Positions 8,246 to 21,630 of a stretch of DNA of 64,000 bases are shown in pieces. A program made the translations under genes and the position numbers. The notes below the pieces were generated by a model. That model was not told the DNA's origin. It made no database searches and saw only the letters and a program-made list of their open reading frames with translations. Numbering within the stretch: the stretch's first letter is position 1; each line of letters opens with the position of its first letter. Source of the DNA: Campylorhamphus procurvoides (Eukaryota; Chordata; Aves; Passeriformes; Dendrocolaptidae); the NCBI GenBank assembly GCA_013396655.1, contig WBMV01006632.1, positions 381,806 to 445,805 of the forward strand, written 5' to 3'.

Positions 8246-11200
8246 ATCATGCCCATGCAATCTATGAGGCCCAGCTCAGTGATGTGGTACCCAGTACAAT
8301 AAATGGAACGAAAAAAGCTGGAAGTAAATCATACAGGAATTCTGGTTCAGGGGGATTACACCCCAGTACTTAAACTATTAGATTCTGTTTGGATAGATTA
8401 TTTAATCTACCACACACCATCTCTATACTTTAATTTTCCCAATCATGTGTGCAAAATTGGTCTTGTCCTGATTTCATTTTTACAGCCGAGTTTTTGTTTG
8501 TATTCCTTGTTACCCCCAAGGAAAGAAAATCCCTCCAGTGACCTGATAACGCAGGAAAACATTTTACATTGTCACAGGGTATTTGTGCATTCTGCTACAT
8601 TTTATGAAGAAGTCCTTAAAATGTGTCATCTTTTACTTTTTTGTGTTGGACTTCTGTATGTCAGGAATAGGAATTAGGTCTACATATGTGTTATAATGTT
8701 GTATTTTCCAAAAAGGGTGTAACAAAGGTAATCCTTAAAAAAGGTTGCAACTGTATGTTTTGAGGGAAAAAAAAAAGAATGACTGTAGGTTTTCTGTCTT
8801 TGGAGAGACTGACAGGTTTTCAAAGAAATCCTTCAGAATGCACAATGAATTCACCTTGTCTAGTTTAATAGAAGCAGAAAATGATTAGAGTGTGTTTTAA
8901 TACTTGCTGTACATGTGACGTAGGAAGCCAAGCCTCAGAACAGTTTAAATGTTGATATACCCAGCTTGAAAAAGCTTGTCAAATAAATCAAACCGTTCTG
9001 GGGGCAAACCCGTGTTGTTTTTAAACCACAGAGTGGGAGAGTGGGCGTGGTTACTCCCATGGTTGAATCGTGAATGTATAGATTTAAAATACATTTTGCC
9101 ACACTGGTTTTCAGAGGATTGTTTTGGCCTCGTATTCCAATACCATGAGCCAAAACCCTGGTCGATGTTTTGACAACAGAGCCAGGAAAAACAGAAAAGG
9201 CTTACCCTGTGAAAAAGAAATGAAGATATAGTGAAGGAAAACAGTAGTCTCTCTGCCACTGCCTTACTCAATCCATATGTGGACTTAAACACAGGAAATA
9301 CCCACCATTCACCGCAATCAAGCCAGGGGCTTGTGCATCAGAAAGTGCCTTGTGGAACTAATTGGACTTTATTAAGATTGTCATTGACATAGAAAAGCAT
9401 TTTGAAATTTGAAGTCTGAACATTTAAAGAATAGAGAAAAAAGATAATCTGCTTCAAGTACTGACTTTTAAAAAATATATTTATCACAACACTACAGTCT
9501 TACAATGTGCATTTATTATGGCTTTTTACATTAATTATAATTTTGTGATGTTTGTATTATTAAACTCTTTATGCTTACATTTCATCTAGGGTCTTTCCTG
9601 GCACAGAGTATGTTCCAGGATCATTTCAGAGTGGAATAAAAACTAAACTTCACCAATTTCAAAGGATAATATGCACAGTACCTTTCATACAGGCAAAGTT
9701 TACAGAGAAAATACAGCTACAAATAATAGATCCTAGAGTGTTTTGTTTTGGGGTTGTTTGGGGTTTTTTTTCATTTTAAGAACTTAAATGAAAACTTGTC
9801 TTTGCCAAAAAGTATTTGGCAAAATATTTATTTTAACACTTCCATGCCAGATATCTCCTTGTGAGGTTTTGGTGATCCCCTTCTTTTAATTTTTTTTTTT
9901 TTAATTTTGCTGTACTGTTGCATTTAGATTTTTAACATGGTGAGTCACTATTAGATCTGACAAAACAGTTCTGTGATTGCTAATTAAATTCAACTTCTGG
10001 GTAATTTTCATTGAATTTACACTCCTGTAAACTCCTGTGATCTTTACCTGTTGAATTTTTCTTCCTAGTGCTTTACATCAAATCAGGGAAACCATTTGTG
10101 CTCGTAATGGTACAGGCTCTTTAGTACACTGCTGTACTGTGGGTCAAGTCATTTGCCTTCCAGATAGACTGGGAAGTATTTGAGAGGGTGATGTGTTTTC
10201 CACAGGTTTCATGTCATCAAACAGGGCTGCTGTAGAGCTAATAAAAATTATCAATTCCTCCACAGCAGTCATACTGTGGCAGGACTAGGGACAGGTAGTT
10301 TCAGTACTTTGGATGCTGTCTCTACCTGAAGTAATTTTGTTTTCATTGCTTGTCGCTTTGATCCTTTTTCTTTTCATCCAAATGGTATTTCATCCAAATT
10401 TCATTAAATCTTTTTTCATGAAAAATTCTTCTTCAAAAATTCCTGTATTTGAAAGACTTTCAAGTGCAAACCTGTTCACAGAGAGCAAGAGTTGCTTTCA
10501 TAATTTCCACATGTTGAAATCCAGCTGATTGATACTTGAAATACAGATAGCTTCAGCTCCTGAAGCTCCACATTCAAACCTTACTTTTGCCTGAAGTGAT
10601 TTTAGCCCACTATGGCAGTGGAAGCTTGCTCTCTTTTGCCATTTTTTAAAAGCCCATTTCACCTCGGCTGGTTCATAAGCTACAATGATATGTGAGATGC
10701 CTGAGAGTCATCATTCTAATTTGTTTTCTGTTTCTAGTACTAAAATGCATTGGGAGAGTACCCCAGCTCTTCCTTCGGAGTTGGTCCGCAGATGACCACC
10801 TCCTAATTTCAACTACCAGTTATTTTTCTAACTTAAGCAGCAGCCTTATCCTGATATTTTGCAACTTTTGCAGATTTGAGTTCAGAATTTAAGAACCATT
10901 CATTGCATTTTATGTGGTCTGTCGGATGAAAGAGTGGGGAGAAAATCTGTGTGTAAATACGTAAAATGGGATGACTTTACAGGCATGAGTCAAGTCTGAT
11001 TGTAATGTAAACACAACTGATTATTGTGTTGGTAGATGTCTACACTGAAATGCATTTGGAGTACAATAGCCTGTATGATATGTTCAGAAAGTAATTGAAT
11101 ATGTAAGAATCAAGAACAGACAAAACCATTATTTCACTATAAATAAAGTTGTTCATTCTCCATACATGTAATTCTTAATTTTTTTCAATGTGAAACAGTG

Positions 11201-13679
11201 CATACGTGAAAAGCAGATCTGAACAAAACCCCATCTATGCATCCAGCAACATTCCTATGGGAACAAGAAACAAAAAAGAGAATAAAAGTTCGGCATCTTG
11301 AGGTCTGGACTATGGACAGATGCACTGTCATTAATTTTTAAAAATGAGAGCAAGGGACTATGGGCCTTAAGATCATATTCTGAGAGTTTGTATTACTGAC
11401 TTTGGAGTGACAGCAAGTGAAAAACACCCCTGAAGGTCAGTGTAATTAGATTTCTAAGTCATCCATATTTTTCTTGCTGAAATCAACATTAGGCTGATGT
11501 GTGTTGGAGGCAGTGAAATTTAAAAGTTTTGGCTTCTTTGCTTCCTTGCAGCAGAATTTTCTTGGCCATTTGCCCATTAAAGGTCTGTGCAAAGCCAATG
11601 TTTATATTTATTCATTTTCTTTTTCTTTTTTTTTTTCCACAATAGACATCTAAATGTATAAAATAGTGGTGTTCTGTAAGAAAATAGTAACAGCAAAACA
11701 GTAGAGAGATAATGGAACAGAAAAAGAAAGTAAAGAAATAAAGGGGGTGATGTGATGAGAGAAAAGGCAGAGATAAATGTGTGTGAGTGTAAACCTATTT
11801 CCTTAGAGTGACGCTTGATGAAAACTATAAATTACAACATACATAACAGCAAAGCCTTTGCTCAATGCATCTGCATCTCATCCACCACATGCTGATCTGG
11901 TTGTTGCACCTCTGTGGCATTTAATCGGAGCCGTGGAGACAAGCATGGAAAAGAGAGGACAGATTTATAATTAAGATGCAGTAGCCAAATTGAAAGTAGT
12001 GTGAAAGTATGAACTCGAGGGAAGGTAGTATTCTCAAAAATAGTAATTACTGTTTATCTATGGCAGCAGAATGCCAAAAGCAGTGGGGCCTGTCCCAAAC
12101 CTACCGTATCTTGTCTTGACATTAACATGTATGACTTGAATTTCATTCCAAACTCTGGTACTGTCAATTATACCTATGGACCAGCCTTTGAGCCTGCTTA
12201 TTTTAAAGGAAAGTTTTTAACTCCCCAAAATTGTAGCTAACTTCACTGATGAGTAGTGTGAACACAGTGACATAGACTACTAAAAACAGTCCCTTTAGTT
12301 TGTTAATACATAATATCAGTAAGAGTTGTCGAACCCAGAGCATCATTTAGACAAGACTACCAAAGACAGTAAGATAGGCCACTGCAGTACCATGTAATCA
12401 AGTATGAAGTCCAAATCAGTTAGACAGTCTTGGGAAACCTACTCTTACAGGTAAGTGATAGATCCTCAGTTGATGTAAAGAGATGTGGTTCTATTGATGT
12501 GCTCCTCACACAGCTATGCACTTATCTCCATAATAATCCACACACTGAAAAGCGCTCTTTCCTCCCACTGGCCAAATGGCTCCCTAGAGTGTTGTCAATC
12601 CTTTGGGGAGTTGAAAAATACCAACCTCAAAGTGTACGTACTCTGAATTGAAGAAAATGCAGCTGTCGACATATGTGAAAGTGTATTACTAGATCAAAAT
12701 AAAAATAATCAATTTGTGTCTGTTACTATGTGTCTTTAGTGGAAAAAAAAGTATTATTTTACACATTACATTTTCTAATATTCCAGGATAAATGGCCTGG
12801 AAAAATCTAAACATTGTTATTTTTAGCCATGTTTTCTCTCACTCTCTTTCCCCCCTACTACCCCCTCCTGTCTGTACAAAAATCCAAGCCAATTTCAACC
12901 ACATTTGAGAGAGGAGGAGAACTCCCAAGCATTGTTAAGTTCCAATGACTGCCATGAAAATTTGTGGTTGGATGGAAGAGAAAAAGCATATTTGTTCTTC
13001 CAGGTAACTTGGCCCCTCTTCAGCAAAGTCAGCTTTGCTTCTGCCTGGCAGTGCCTGGGTACACAGCAAACGTTTGTGGCCGTGCATCAACCAGCTCATC
13101 CAGAGCTCTCAGACAGCTTCAGGCTGTTCTTTCTCTTGCCAGAAGGGATTATCAACTGGGGACATGAGTAGGGTTAATACAGTAGTTAGATGAAGAGAAT
13201 ATAAGACACAAACATACAGGGGATCAGGCTCTGTTAGCTACTTAGAGAACAGCTTATTTTTTTTTAAATATACCTAAAGTAGTTATTACATTTTTTTCCT
13301 AGACATTTAGTCTCATGTTTATGAAGTATAATCCTTGGATAATTTATCACTTTCAATAAATAACTAGCATTTGATCTTCATGCTATGGCTCTTTCAATGA
13401 AGTAATTTAATTGAAACAGGATCTATGGTATTTCTACACCAATGCATACAATGTTAGCTTCTTTTAAAGGACAACATGTTAAACTTCTGCTCGTACCCTT
13501 CACTGCCAAGTACTTAAGTTAGATTTACAATACCTTCTATTATTTTGCACATGTATTTTGAACATTTTCAAATTTACAAGCAATTGATGTACACACCATT
13601 TTTAATACAAATGAAGAGTGTTTAAGAAATGACCAACTCTAAAAGCAAAAAAGGAAGAAAGGAGTCCAGATAGACATAC
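8246..13679. other. CpG-poor noncoding desert, part 1
   Basis: Over 5 kb have no supported gene. CpG becomes rare and the sequence is AT-rich. The longest open frame is 124 codons at 8303-8677, without a recognised motif. Small features are a 9-base inverted repeat TTTGCCAAA/TTTGGCAAA at 9801-9823, a T/G-rich run at 9738-9772 and a T-run near 9890-9902. I see no named transposon. Confidence 0.5.
9801..9823. repeat. Short perfect inverted repeat
   Basis: The arms TTTGCCAAA (9801-9809) and TTTGGCAAA (9815-9823) flank a 5-base loop. TTGGCNNNNNGCCAA is the NFI palindrome in the opposite arrangement, so this is a diverging pair of NFI-type half sites rather than a classic site. Confidence 0.6.
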
Positions 13680-14760
13680 AAGGTTCAGCTTTTAATTACT
13701 TTTTGCCTATAGCTTTTGCTTTCAGCATAAGAAATCTGGAGCTGGCTTGGGAGACTTGGTGGTGGAGCACTAATCCCCTGGGATCTGAACTCCTCAGGTC
13801 TCTTATACAGGCCAAATGGAAGTCAAGAAAAGATGCTTCTGGCTGGGAGTCCCAAATTGCTGCCTGGAGCAACCTCTCTTGCTGTGCTGCTGCATGGGAG
13901 TCAGAAAGACCTGACCTCCAGCTTAGGCACTGCCTTCAGATACCTTCAGATGGCTGGTGTAAATAGTCTAAGTGGAGAAGGATCTTGTTCAGACCCTGCT
14001 CTCAGCATGAGACAAACAGCCACAACAATATAAGAGAAGGTTTATTTCCCTTTCAGGACAGACCTAAAGAAATGTAATTTCTCTCTGAGGGAAGGAAATC
14101 ATCACCCTCATCTACATTAACAGCCTTGCAGCCTACCATCACATCTCTTTCCAGAGCGTACCAGAGGGACAGAGGTGGGGATGACCACATGCAGAATGGA
14201 CAGAGAAGTTCCCTCATGAGCTCAGTGATTTTTTTATCTCCCTTTCAGTCCCTGTCTCAGGGGCTGCCCTTTCATATGCCTTTTTCCACAGCAGACTTCC
14301 TGCAGTGTTTTCACCTTCTTCAAGGGAATTTCTCTTGTTGCTTCTCCATTGTTGCTCTTCTGTGGTCACTTGCTCCTTTGGAGAACTGTGTTGGTTACAG
14401 CTCTGATTTCCTAATGCTTCTGAAGGAATTCTATTTGCTCATTTCACTGCCTCTCCTCTTCCTCTGTCCCTTGGTGTCTTCTTAAGCCTTTTGTCTTTTA
14501 TTGCTTTCTTTCTCCTTTTCTAAGTCATTCTTTGGCAACCTAATTCATTTTCATGGCTTTTTTTTTTTTTTTATCATCTCTAGGAGGGTGGCTACCAAGT
14601 CTAAGTTTCTGTTCCTGTCAACATCCTTCTTTTTTGTCTTTGGAATTCTCAGATTTCACCCCTCTGGTCTATCCAACATGCAGTTGCTAACATGCAATTG
14701 CCAATATTTTTTGGCTAGCTTGCATTGCAATTTTCTCACTATTTAAGTGATAGAAAAGAA
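13680..14760. other. Slightly GC-richer noncoding stretch
   Basis: About 1 kb has more balanced base composition than its surroundings and several overlapping + strand frames (87 codons at 13703-13966, 119 at 14126-14485, 81 at 14501-14746). The translations are rich in Ser, Leu and Phe from CT-rich DNA and show no domain. It may be a diverged, unrecognised repeat, but I cannot name one. Confidence 0.35.
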
Positions 14761-15519
14761 AAAAAAAGACAAACTTTTGGTCTCCTTTCTCAAGAGTCTG
14801 AAGGGGGTACTTCTATTTTTGGTGGCATATAAGGTAAAAAAGATAAACCATACTTTATTTTGAAGTCAAACAAGACTGTATATATTTATATGTAGCTGCT
14901 ATGGTGACATTTACAACAAATCACTATCATCCACATGGAATAATCTGTCAAATATGCAGGGATTTAAATATTTTACCACTAAGAATTGACTGTGCTTTTC
15001 TTAGTTTTATGTTGAAAATTCCACATAGTTCTTAAAACAACACTTTCCCCTCCAATATATATTTTCCAAAGCTGTATTATTGTAAATTGCTATAAATGAT
15101 TGTCATTTGTGCAGTAGAAAAGGATGGCAATGGGAATGCTCATTCCTTCTGAGTAGCCTTTGTTTGAACTGGCAGAAGAAAACTGAGATCCTTCTTCCAT
15201 GTGCACTGTGCAGGAGGATAGAGAAGAGATGGAGGGATCTATTTATGCAGTGGTGATTTGGATTTAAGTGAAGAGCCTTGCAAGGCTGCCACTAGGAAGG
15301 TGACTCCTCTACACAGAATAATTGAAAATAGTTCCAACGAGTTTCACAGGCTGTGATGAGCCATAGGCAGAATGGATAAGTCAGGGATCAGAAAGCAGAG
15401 AGACACACAGTGGGGACAAGCAGATAGCATCAATCAAAAGTTGTCATTTTGCTGCTGTCTACTGGCTCCAAAATGAAACAGCTGCATTTACTTCTATGGT
15501 ATGCTGGGCACCAAAATAC

Positions 15520-15640
15520 ATAATGGAAGCTGTCTCTCTAACTTGAAAGCATATGAATTTCTGTGAGAACATCGAGCTAATTTATAGGTCTGATGACCTT
15601 TTGCTACAGTGTCAGTTCCTGGATGTGTACAGCCGAATGA
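15520..15640. promoter_or_regulatory. Candidate conserved noncoding element B
   Basis: Non-repetitive, non-coding sequence has the balanced, motif-dense look of vertebrate developmental enhancers, with CTAATTTA and TGATGACC-type strings near 15577-15600. Only comparison with other birds or mammals could support this. Confidence 0.15.
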
Positions 15641-17277
15641 GAGAGTGAAGGGATGTCACACACTCTTGGGTGTGTGCTCTTGGGGCACAGTGGAGATGAG
15701 CAAAGAAACAAAAGATGACAAATCTGTCTACAAATAAAGACGAGTAGGACAAAATTAGAGTACACACTTCATTGGAATTAAGGTAGAGACAGAAGTATAT
15801 TATTTTTTATTTTGTATTTAATCCTTTGGATGAGCACCAGAAACAATAATTCTTTTATCAGAATTGAAAACTCTTATTTTCAGTTGCCAAAAAGCCAAGA
15901 TTTTTTATTTAAAATCTCAGAGACCTGAAAAAAGTAAATGTTTTTTTCGCCTCAGATCCAGTTATGGAGTTGGCATGCCAAAGTCATCCTTCTGTTTAGT
16001 AAAGATTTCTGCAATGTTTGTCTTTCTGTTAAGAATGTTACTAGAATTGAATACACATTATAGTATATATTTCACCCATTTGTTTCAATGATGAATTTAA
16101 GACATATTTAATATCCTCTGGAATACTTTTAAAATATGATGGCTTAAATTCTGGCCACATATACAATGTTTGTACCTAATCTAACTGTGTAGAAATCAAT
16201 TTTTTAGCTGTTTCCTACAGACCAGAATCTACCTTTCCTGCATATCCTCCATAATGCAGGGCCAAGGACGACTGGCACAGAGAATGGAGGGGTTTGAAAT
16301 ATGTATACATTGCCACTGCATTTAGCAAGAGGGGCTGAACACAATGACTTCATCCATCCTGGCATGCCTGAAGCGTGACCTCAGCTCACTTTGGCTTCAG
16401 TTTGTGTTGAAGGTTCTTAGCAGGTGCTGGCAGCTCCGTGGATGTGACACAACATATATAGCTCTCTCTTCATCCAAGAAGCAGGATCAGTTTCATGCTG
16501 ACCCTGCAAATTACATTTTCACTATGTGGAGTTTGTCCTGTTGTGGTTGTAGCTTGGATGATCTAAGTTTACAACTGAGTCAAGGCTTGTAAGGAGAGCT
16601 GATATATTTTCCTAGACCTAACTGGAACAACAAAGCAATAAAGCAACCCATGAGCTTCAAGAAACAAAGGTCTGTCTTGTCCCCCTCTCTAATGGAAAAA
16701 CAGAAATACTGAAGGGCCTGTGTTACTCTCCAGAGATGTGCCATCACCTGCTACTTTATCATTATATATGTCATTTTTTTCCCAGTACTTTTGCCATGCA
16801 TTCTTAAGATGTTTTCCTGTGATGGACATTCACAACAACACAGGGCAGTGATTTGAAACAGTTTTTTCATTTGTGCAGTCACACTCACAAATATCTGTTG
16901 CAATGATAAGTGACATATTTGAAGGGAAGTAGCTGCGTGCAGCAAACAACACCATGTGGAAGTGTCAGGGCTTCTTCTGTACACAGTACATGTACTAAGA
17001 CGTTTTCCTTCAGCTGAAGCCTTGACTTTCAGCAAACCACTCATTTATTATCCAATGCTTCAGTCTGTGCCAGGAGATCTTAATCTGCTCTGAAATCCAG
17101 TACTGTGTTTTCATTCACATAAACATCCTTCCATATGGCAAAATTAGTGCTGGTCACAGGAGCTATGTGTACAGTAGCAGGTAGTACAGACTGCTATGAG
17201 CAGATCAGGGAAGGTTCTGAGGACCACGCGTGTGTCAGATGGGGTTTGCTTTGGTCTAGCTTGTGACTGGGTCTGGG

Positions 17278-17299
17278 ACCTGTTAGCTACCTGTTAGCT
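17278..17299. repeat. 11-base perfect tandem duplication
   Basis: ACCTGTTAGCT occurs twice with no spacer and no mismatch. It is probably a recent slippage event. Confidence 0.8.
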
Positions 17300-17929
17300 G
17301 TCGGAGTGAATTAGGTGCAGTCCTGGAGCACATCTGGCTTAGTTTCATCCAAAAAATGTTTATGGAATGTGCTCTTAGCTCAGTCTACGCTGTGAACCAA
17401 AGCACAGTGAATTGGAACAACCAGGAGATTTGTTCAAAAAGGCACTTCTGGTCTAACCTAAAGCAATGCTGCAGATTCCTCTGGAGTGCACTGTAGCATA
17501 GTGCAGCAGCAAGGTCACAGTCTTAATGGTGCATCAACACTTCTTCAGTTTGGCATTGTATTTCCTTCTCTCAAGGAGGCACATATTCCTCCAAGTGACT
17601 TGGGCTGTGGATAGGTACTTCTGCTTCTGACACTAAAATAACAATAATAAAAACAGAAGTTATTTGTAGAAGTCAGCTTCTAATGAATGCATTCTAACAC
17701 CATGAGGCAGATTTTATCCCTGAGGTTGGCTTACAATACCATAGGCCATCTCTGATGGTACATGCAGAAATTTGAGTAACCCAGAAAGCACTTTTTAGAA
17801 GTCCTAGTCGGACACAGTATTTTTACTATCTATACAGAAAGACATACTCTATTTTTAGTGCCTGGTAATGTAACCATAAGCTTTTAACAGCAAACAAATG
17901 AGTGTGGTGCATTTGCTACCCCTCCCCCC

Positions 17930-17960
17930 CAAACAACAAACAAACAAGCAAACAAACAAA
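17930..17960 (+). repeat. (CAAA)n microsatellite
   Basis: About seven interrupted CAAA units follow a short C-run (17920-17930). This is ordinary simple sequence. Confidence 0.8.
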
Positions 17961-20079
17961 TTGATTATGAAAAACCAAATACTACCCACCCCTCCAAAAA
18001 AAATCAAGAAGCCTTTTAGAAGCCTATACTAATAAGTTCAAGATAAGGGAGTGAGAAACAGTGATACAGAAAAGAAGACTGCCCATACCTACCCTAATGA
18101 GAGATGTTTTTATTTTTGTAGTGGATGCAACATGCCTTAAAAGATTAAAATGTTTAACTTTCTAATCTTCACTAGAATGTTTTTATCACCAGCCTACGTT
18201 AAAAATATAGAAAGTACAGAAAGGACAATTATTACAATAAATGTGAAGAAAAACTGAGTACAAAGAAACACATTTAAAAATTATTTTTCATCTATACTGC
18301 TACAGTTGATATGGCTGTTGCTTTGTCCTAGCTAAGGGCTTTCTTCTGAAAGCATCCCATTGCATTGTGGACAGGAGATGCTGCTATTTTGCAGCGTGTG
18401 ACCTTTTTCATACGCTTTTGTGGAAACAGTGTAAAGCTTAACCAGAGTAAAGGAAGTTAGGAAGTTGTGTTTTTTCCAGGGGGTGGTAAACATACTTGAT
18501 TCTACTTGCTGATTCTACTGTAGGGTTTTTAAGGACAATGTATGAACACTGTGAATCTGAAGAAGAATTTTTGCAAAGATCGTTAATATTTTGCACTCTT
18601 TCCAAGCAAATTCTGAAGGCCTTCCCTACACTCCTTATTTTCAGCTGTGCACTGACTAGGTTGAATTGCAGGACTTGGCTTTAAGCACAGTTTGAACTAT
18701 AGGAAGGTCTGGAGCAGAAAGAAAAAAAGTACAATGTGTGCCTGAGCACATTGTAAAATAAGTAATATAAACTATGAACATGGAAGAAGGAAACATAAAG
18801 TAGATTTTCAATATCTTCATATACCATAAAATATGTCCTACAAGTAAAATGAAATCCTTTGTCTATGCCAAGCATTACTCCATGGTAATTTTTTTCATTG
18901 CACTGTATCCATTTGCATGAGCCACTAACTCCTGTTTGTAGCCATCCACTGGTCTAGACAGATAAATCTTTGGAGATCTATACTTTTTGATGTATTTATC
19001 AGATTTCCAGCCCCATTTCCCCACTCTTTCTGTTCCTTCCTCACTGATGTGTGCTGTCTCCAGCAGATTGCTGAGGTAGGTCCACATACTTAATCCTGTA
19101 GCATGAGGGTGAGCAGCTCACTTGCCTTCTCTTTCTCTTTGTCCTGTTTGAAGTGACCCCCCACCTTGTATTTATTATGATATGGAAACTGGCTACCCCT
19201 GCAGTAAATTTAAATCCTATATGGTACACACAGTATGCTACTGCCGAGGAGCACAAAAAAGAACTCACTCAAACTCCCGTGCTCCAGTCCCTTTAATGAA
19301 ACGTGCATTCTTGCTGCACACCTCTTTTTCCAGCTTGTGCGTTGTGTATCCAGCAGGCTTTATATTGCATGCTATGAAAAACTTTATTGAAATAAGATTG
19401 CTAAAAAAGGCTTTAATAAAGCAGTTTTCTAACATGGTAGTTTGTGTTTATTTTCAGAGTTCAAGAACACAGTGCTTTGGTAGTTCTGTAGTTCCGGATG
19501 TGTAAGGTATTTAAAAATCAATTCCAGAAACCAAAGCAGTTCTATCCAAGGTACATCAAGGGCTAGATTCCAGCCACACATTCAGTATAAATAATGTAAA
19601 ACCATCAGTCATATTTTATAGTAAGCAAAGTAAAATTGAAGAAGTAAAGACACGCTAATAAAATAATTAATATTAGTGAAAAATAACTGGTATAAAGTAA
19701 CAAATACGTTTCTGTAGACATACCACTTAACTCTAAAAAAATATATACATACATATATGATGGCTACAAATGAGCTTATGATTTTCTTCCAAAAGTATCT
19801 GAGCAGGAAGTAAAACATTTTCCCAGTGGATGAAATAACATTCATTTTTGCCAATCTAAGCAAGGCAGATTTAAATTTTATGTGTGTCCAACTGCTTGTT
19901 CCCCCTCAGCTAATAACCTGCCTGCTGGAAGCATTTCAAATGAAAAGGAGTTCACAGTTCCTAAGCCCAGCTTTGAATATATCTGCCATGCATGTAAACA
20001 AGTAAACCATTATGTTTCTTGTTGAGATAAAGAATACCATGATAAGTGGGGACTTTTACCAAACAAAGGGCTTCCTATT

Positions 20080-20240
20080 GCGAGTGTGGATAATCTTCCA
20101 GAAAACCCTGTGTTTTGGCAAATCACTCCAGATTAATCTATTAGGCATCTCCTTTCATCATCAAATTTCCGCTGCCTATCACAGTGGCTGCCTTATCAAG
20201 CACCCTTTACTCAATAGCAGGCCCATTCCTAGGATTTCAG
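20080..20240. promoter_or_regulatory. Candidate conserved noncoding element C
   Basis: The segment contains a perfect 10-base palindrome AGATTAATCT at 20130-20139, in effect two facing TAATC-type (OTX/PITX-like) homeodomain sites. The surrounding sequence is non-repetitive. A 121-codon + strand frame (20012-20377) runs through it without a recognised domain. The regulatory role is inferred from motif content only. Confidence 0.2.
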
Positions 20241-21479
20241 GTGCTGGCCTTCCGTGCTCAGAAAACAGGTGTCCCCACTGTTTTCAGGCAGGAAAGGTCC
20301 CTGCACAGAAGCCTGGGAAAGGGCAGGGGTATCAGCCGCTGTTCTACCTGAAGGAACAGGTAACAGGAAACTGTTGATTCAATGGGCTGAACTTAATTGG
20401 CAAGCATTAGTCAGCAGTGAGCGTTTTTTTGTGAATTAAAAATCCTCATAAGAATTCTTCCCAACAAAAGTTTTGGAATGGGGGAGATACATGCCCAGAG
20501 ATGCCCTCCCAGGAGCAGTCTGTTCTTGTAACTCCATTTTAAGTGCTGCATTCTCTCAGTGTAGTCCAGAAAATATGAGCTAGGAGCAGAGGGCAGTGTC
20601 AAGCTTTACGTGGTTATGTGTAGTGCCCAAGCTGTTAGGCAAATTGCCTATATTCAGGAGGAAATGGATTTCAAATCTCAACTAAAGGCTAATATTCCAA
20701 ACCAATTAGTATGATGGATCAGGTTTTCAAACTCACTCTCAGCGCCTTCTTTGGCCAGGCTTTTTTTTTTTTTTTTTCCCCTCCAAATTAATGAAACTGG
20801 GCATATGGTTTCTGACCAGACTATTCATCTGTGAAACAGGGCCATCAACTTGGTCACCCAGCAATGCTGCAATATGGAGCAACATTCAGGGTCAGGGATA
20901 TGAAGAATGACATTTTAAGGTTGACAGAGAAATGTGTTTTACAGGAGCCAGTAAATCCTTGCTCCTTTTATTTAACCTTCAGTGCTTATCTCTTCTTGTC
21001 GAGACAGCATCAAGCAGCTCTTGTCCTGGCGGGTGTCTCAGTACCTGTCTGCCTTCTCAGGCAGAAAGACCTTCATTCTCTGCTCCAAACCCTGCTCCTG
21101 AAAAACTGGCTTGCACAGACTTTGCTGTAATAAAATCAAGGCAGGCAGGAAGGCCGGCGTAGTGACAGCAGGAAGAACCCATCTGCTCTCAGCTCCTTGC
21201 TTTGACAGCAGGGCTGCTCAGAGCATCGGGATGAGCTCCCAGCTCTACTTGGTGGGTAGGAAGCATTTGATAAGCACATGCCTGCCCTTCCGGGACTCCA
21301 CAGCAAAGGCTTTGTTTCATCTACAGATGATTAAATGGTCTAAGGGGCAATTATGAACCAAAGGAAGGAATAGCCAGCTCTCTCCAGGTTTCCTCAATCA
21401 GCACGATTGAATTTCTCAAAGGAAGGCAGCAGTAGCAACAGCAGGCTCAATGACTTTTCCTGAAAAATGTTCTCCAGTT
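20241..21479. other. Noncoding stretch with poly-T tract
   Basis: No supported gene. A T-run occupies 20761-20777. Several + strand frames of 76-99 codons overlap between 20831 and 21356, which I read as chance. Confidence 0.4.
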
Positions 21480-21630
21480 TAGGATCGAGCTTTCATTTAA
21501 CTACTTGCTGTTGCATTTTATTAAGTGCAAATTGTGGCTTAATAGATTTACAGTTGCCATAAACTTTGGCATCATGAAAGCTGTCAGAGTGGCCAGTTGC
21601 ACAGTGTATTACTCAGATGATGCTAGAGAG
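21480..21630. promoter_or_regulatory. Candidate conserved noncoding element D
   Basis: The motif content is enhancer-like: TTTTATTA (21516-21523, posterior HOX type) overlaps TTAAGTG (21521-21527, NK2 type), followed by an RFX-type half site GTTGCCAT at 21553-21560. The segment is unique sequence with no repeat character. A 64-codon frame at 21505-21699 is probably chance. Confidence 0.3.

Larger units (their letters stand above)
14761..20079. other. CpG-poor noncoding desert, part 2
   Basis: No supported gene. It includes a perfect 11-base tandem duplication (ACCTGTTAGCT twice, 17278-17299), a CAAA microsatellite at 17930-17960 and a candidate conserved element near 15520-15640. Open frames do not exceed 107 codons and resemble nothing known. 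Confidence 0.5.

Noticed and set aside
17930..17960. Possible CRISPR-like or satellite repeat
   Set aside because: It is a plain CAAA microsatellite; no spaced direct repeats of CRISPR form were seen by eye in the window.
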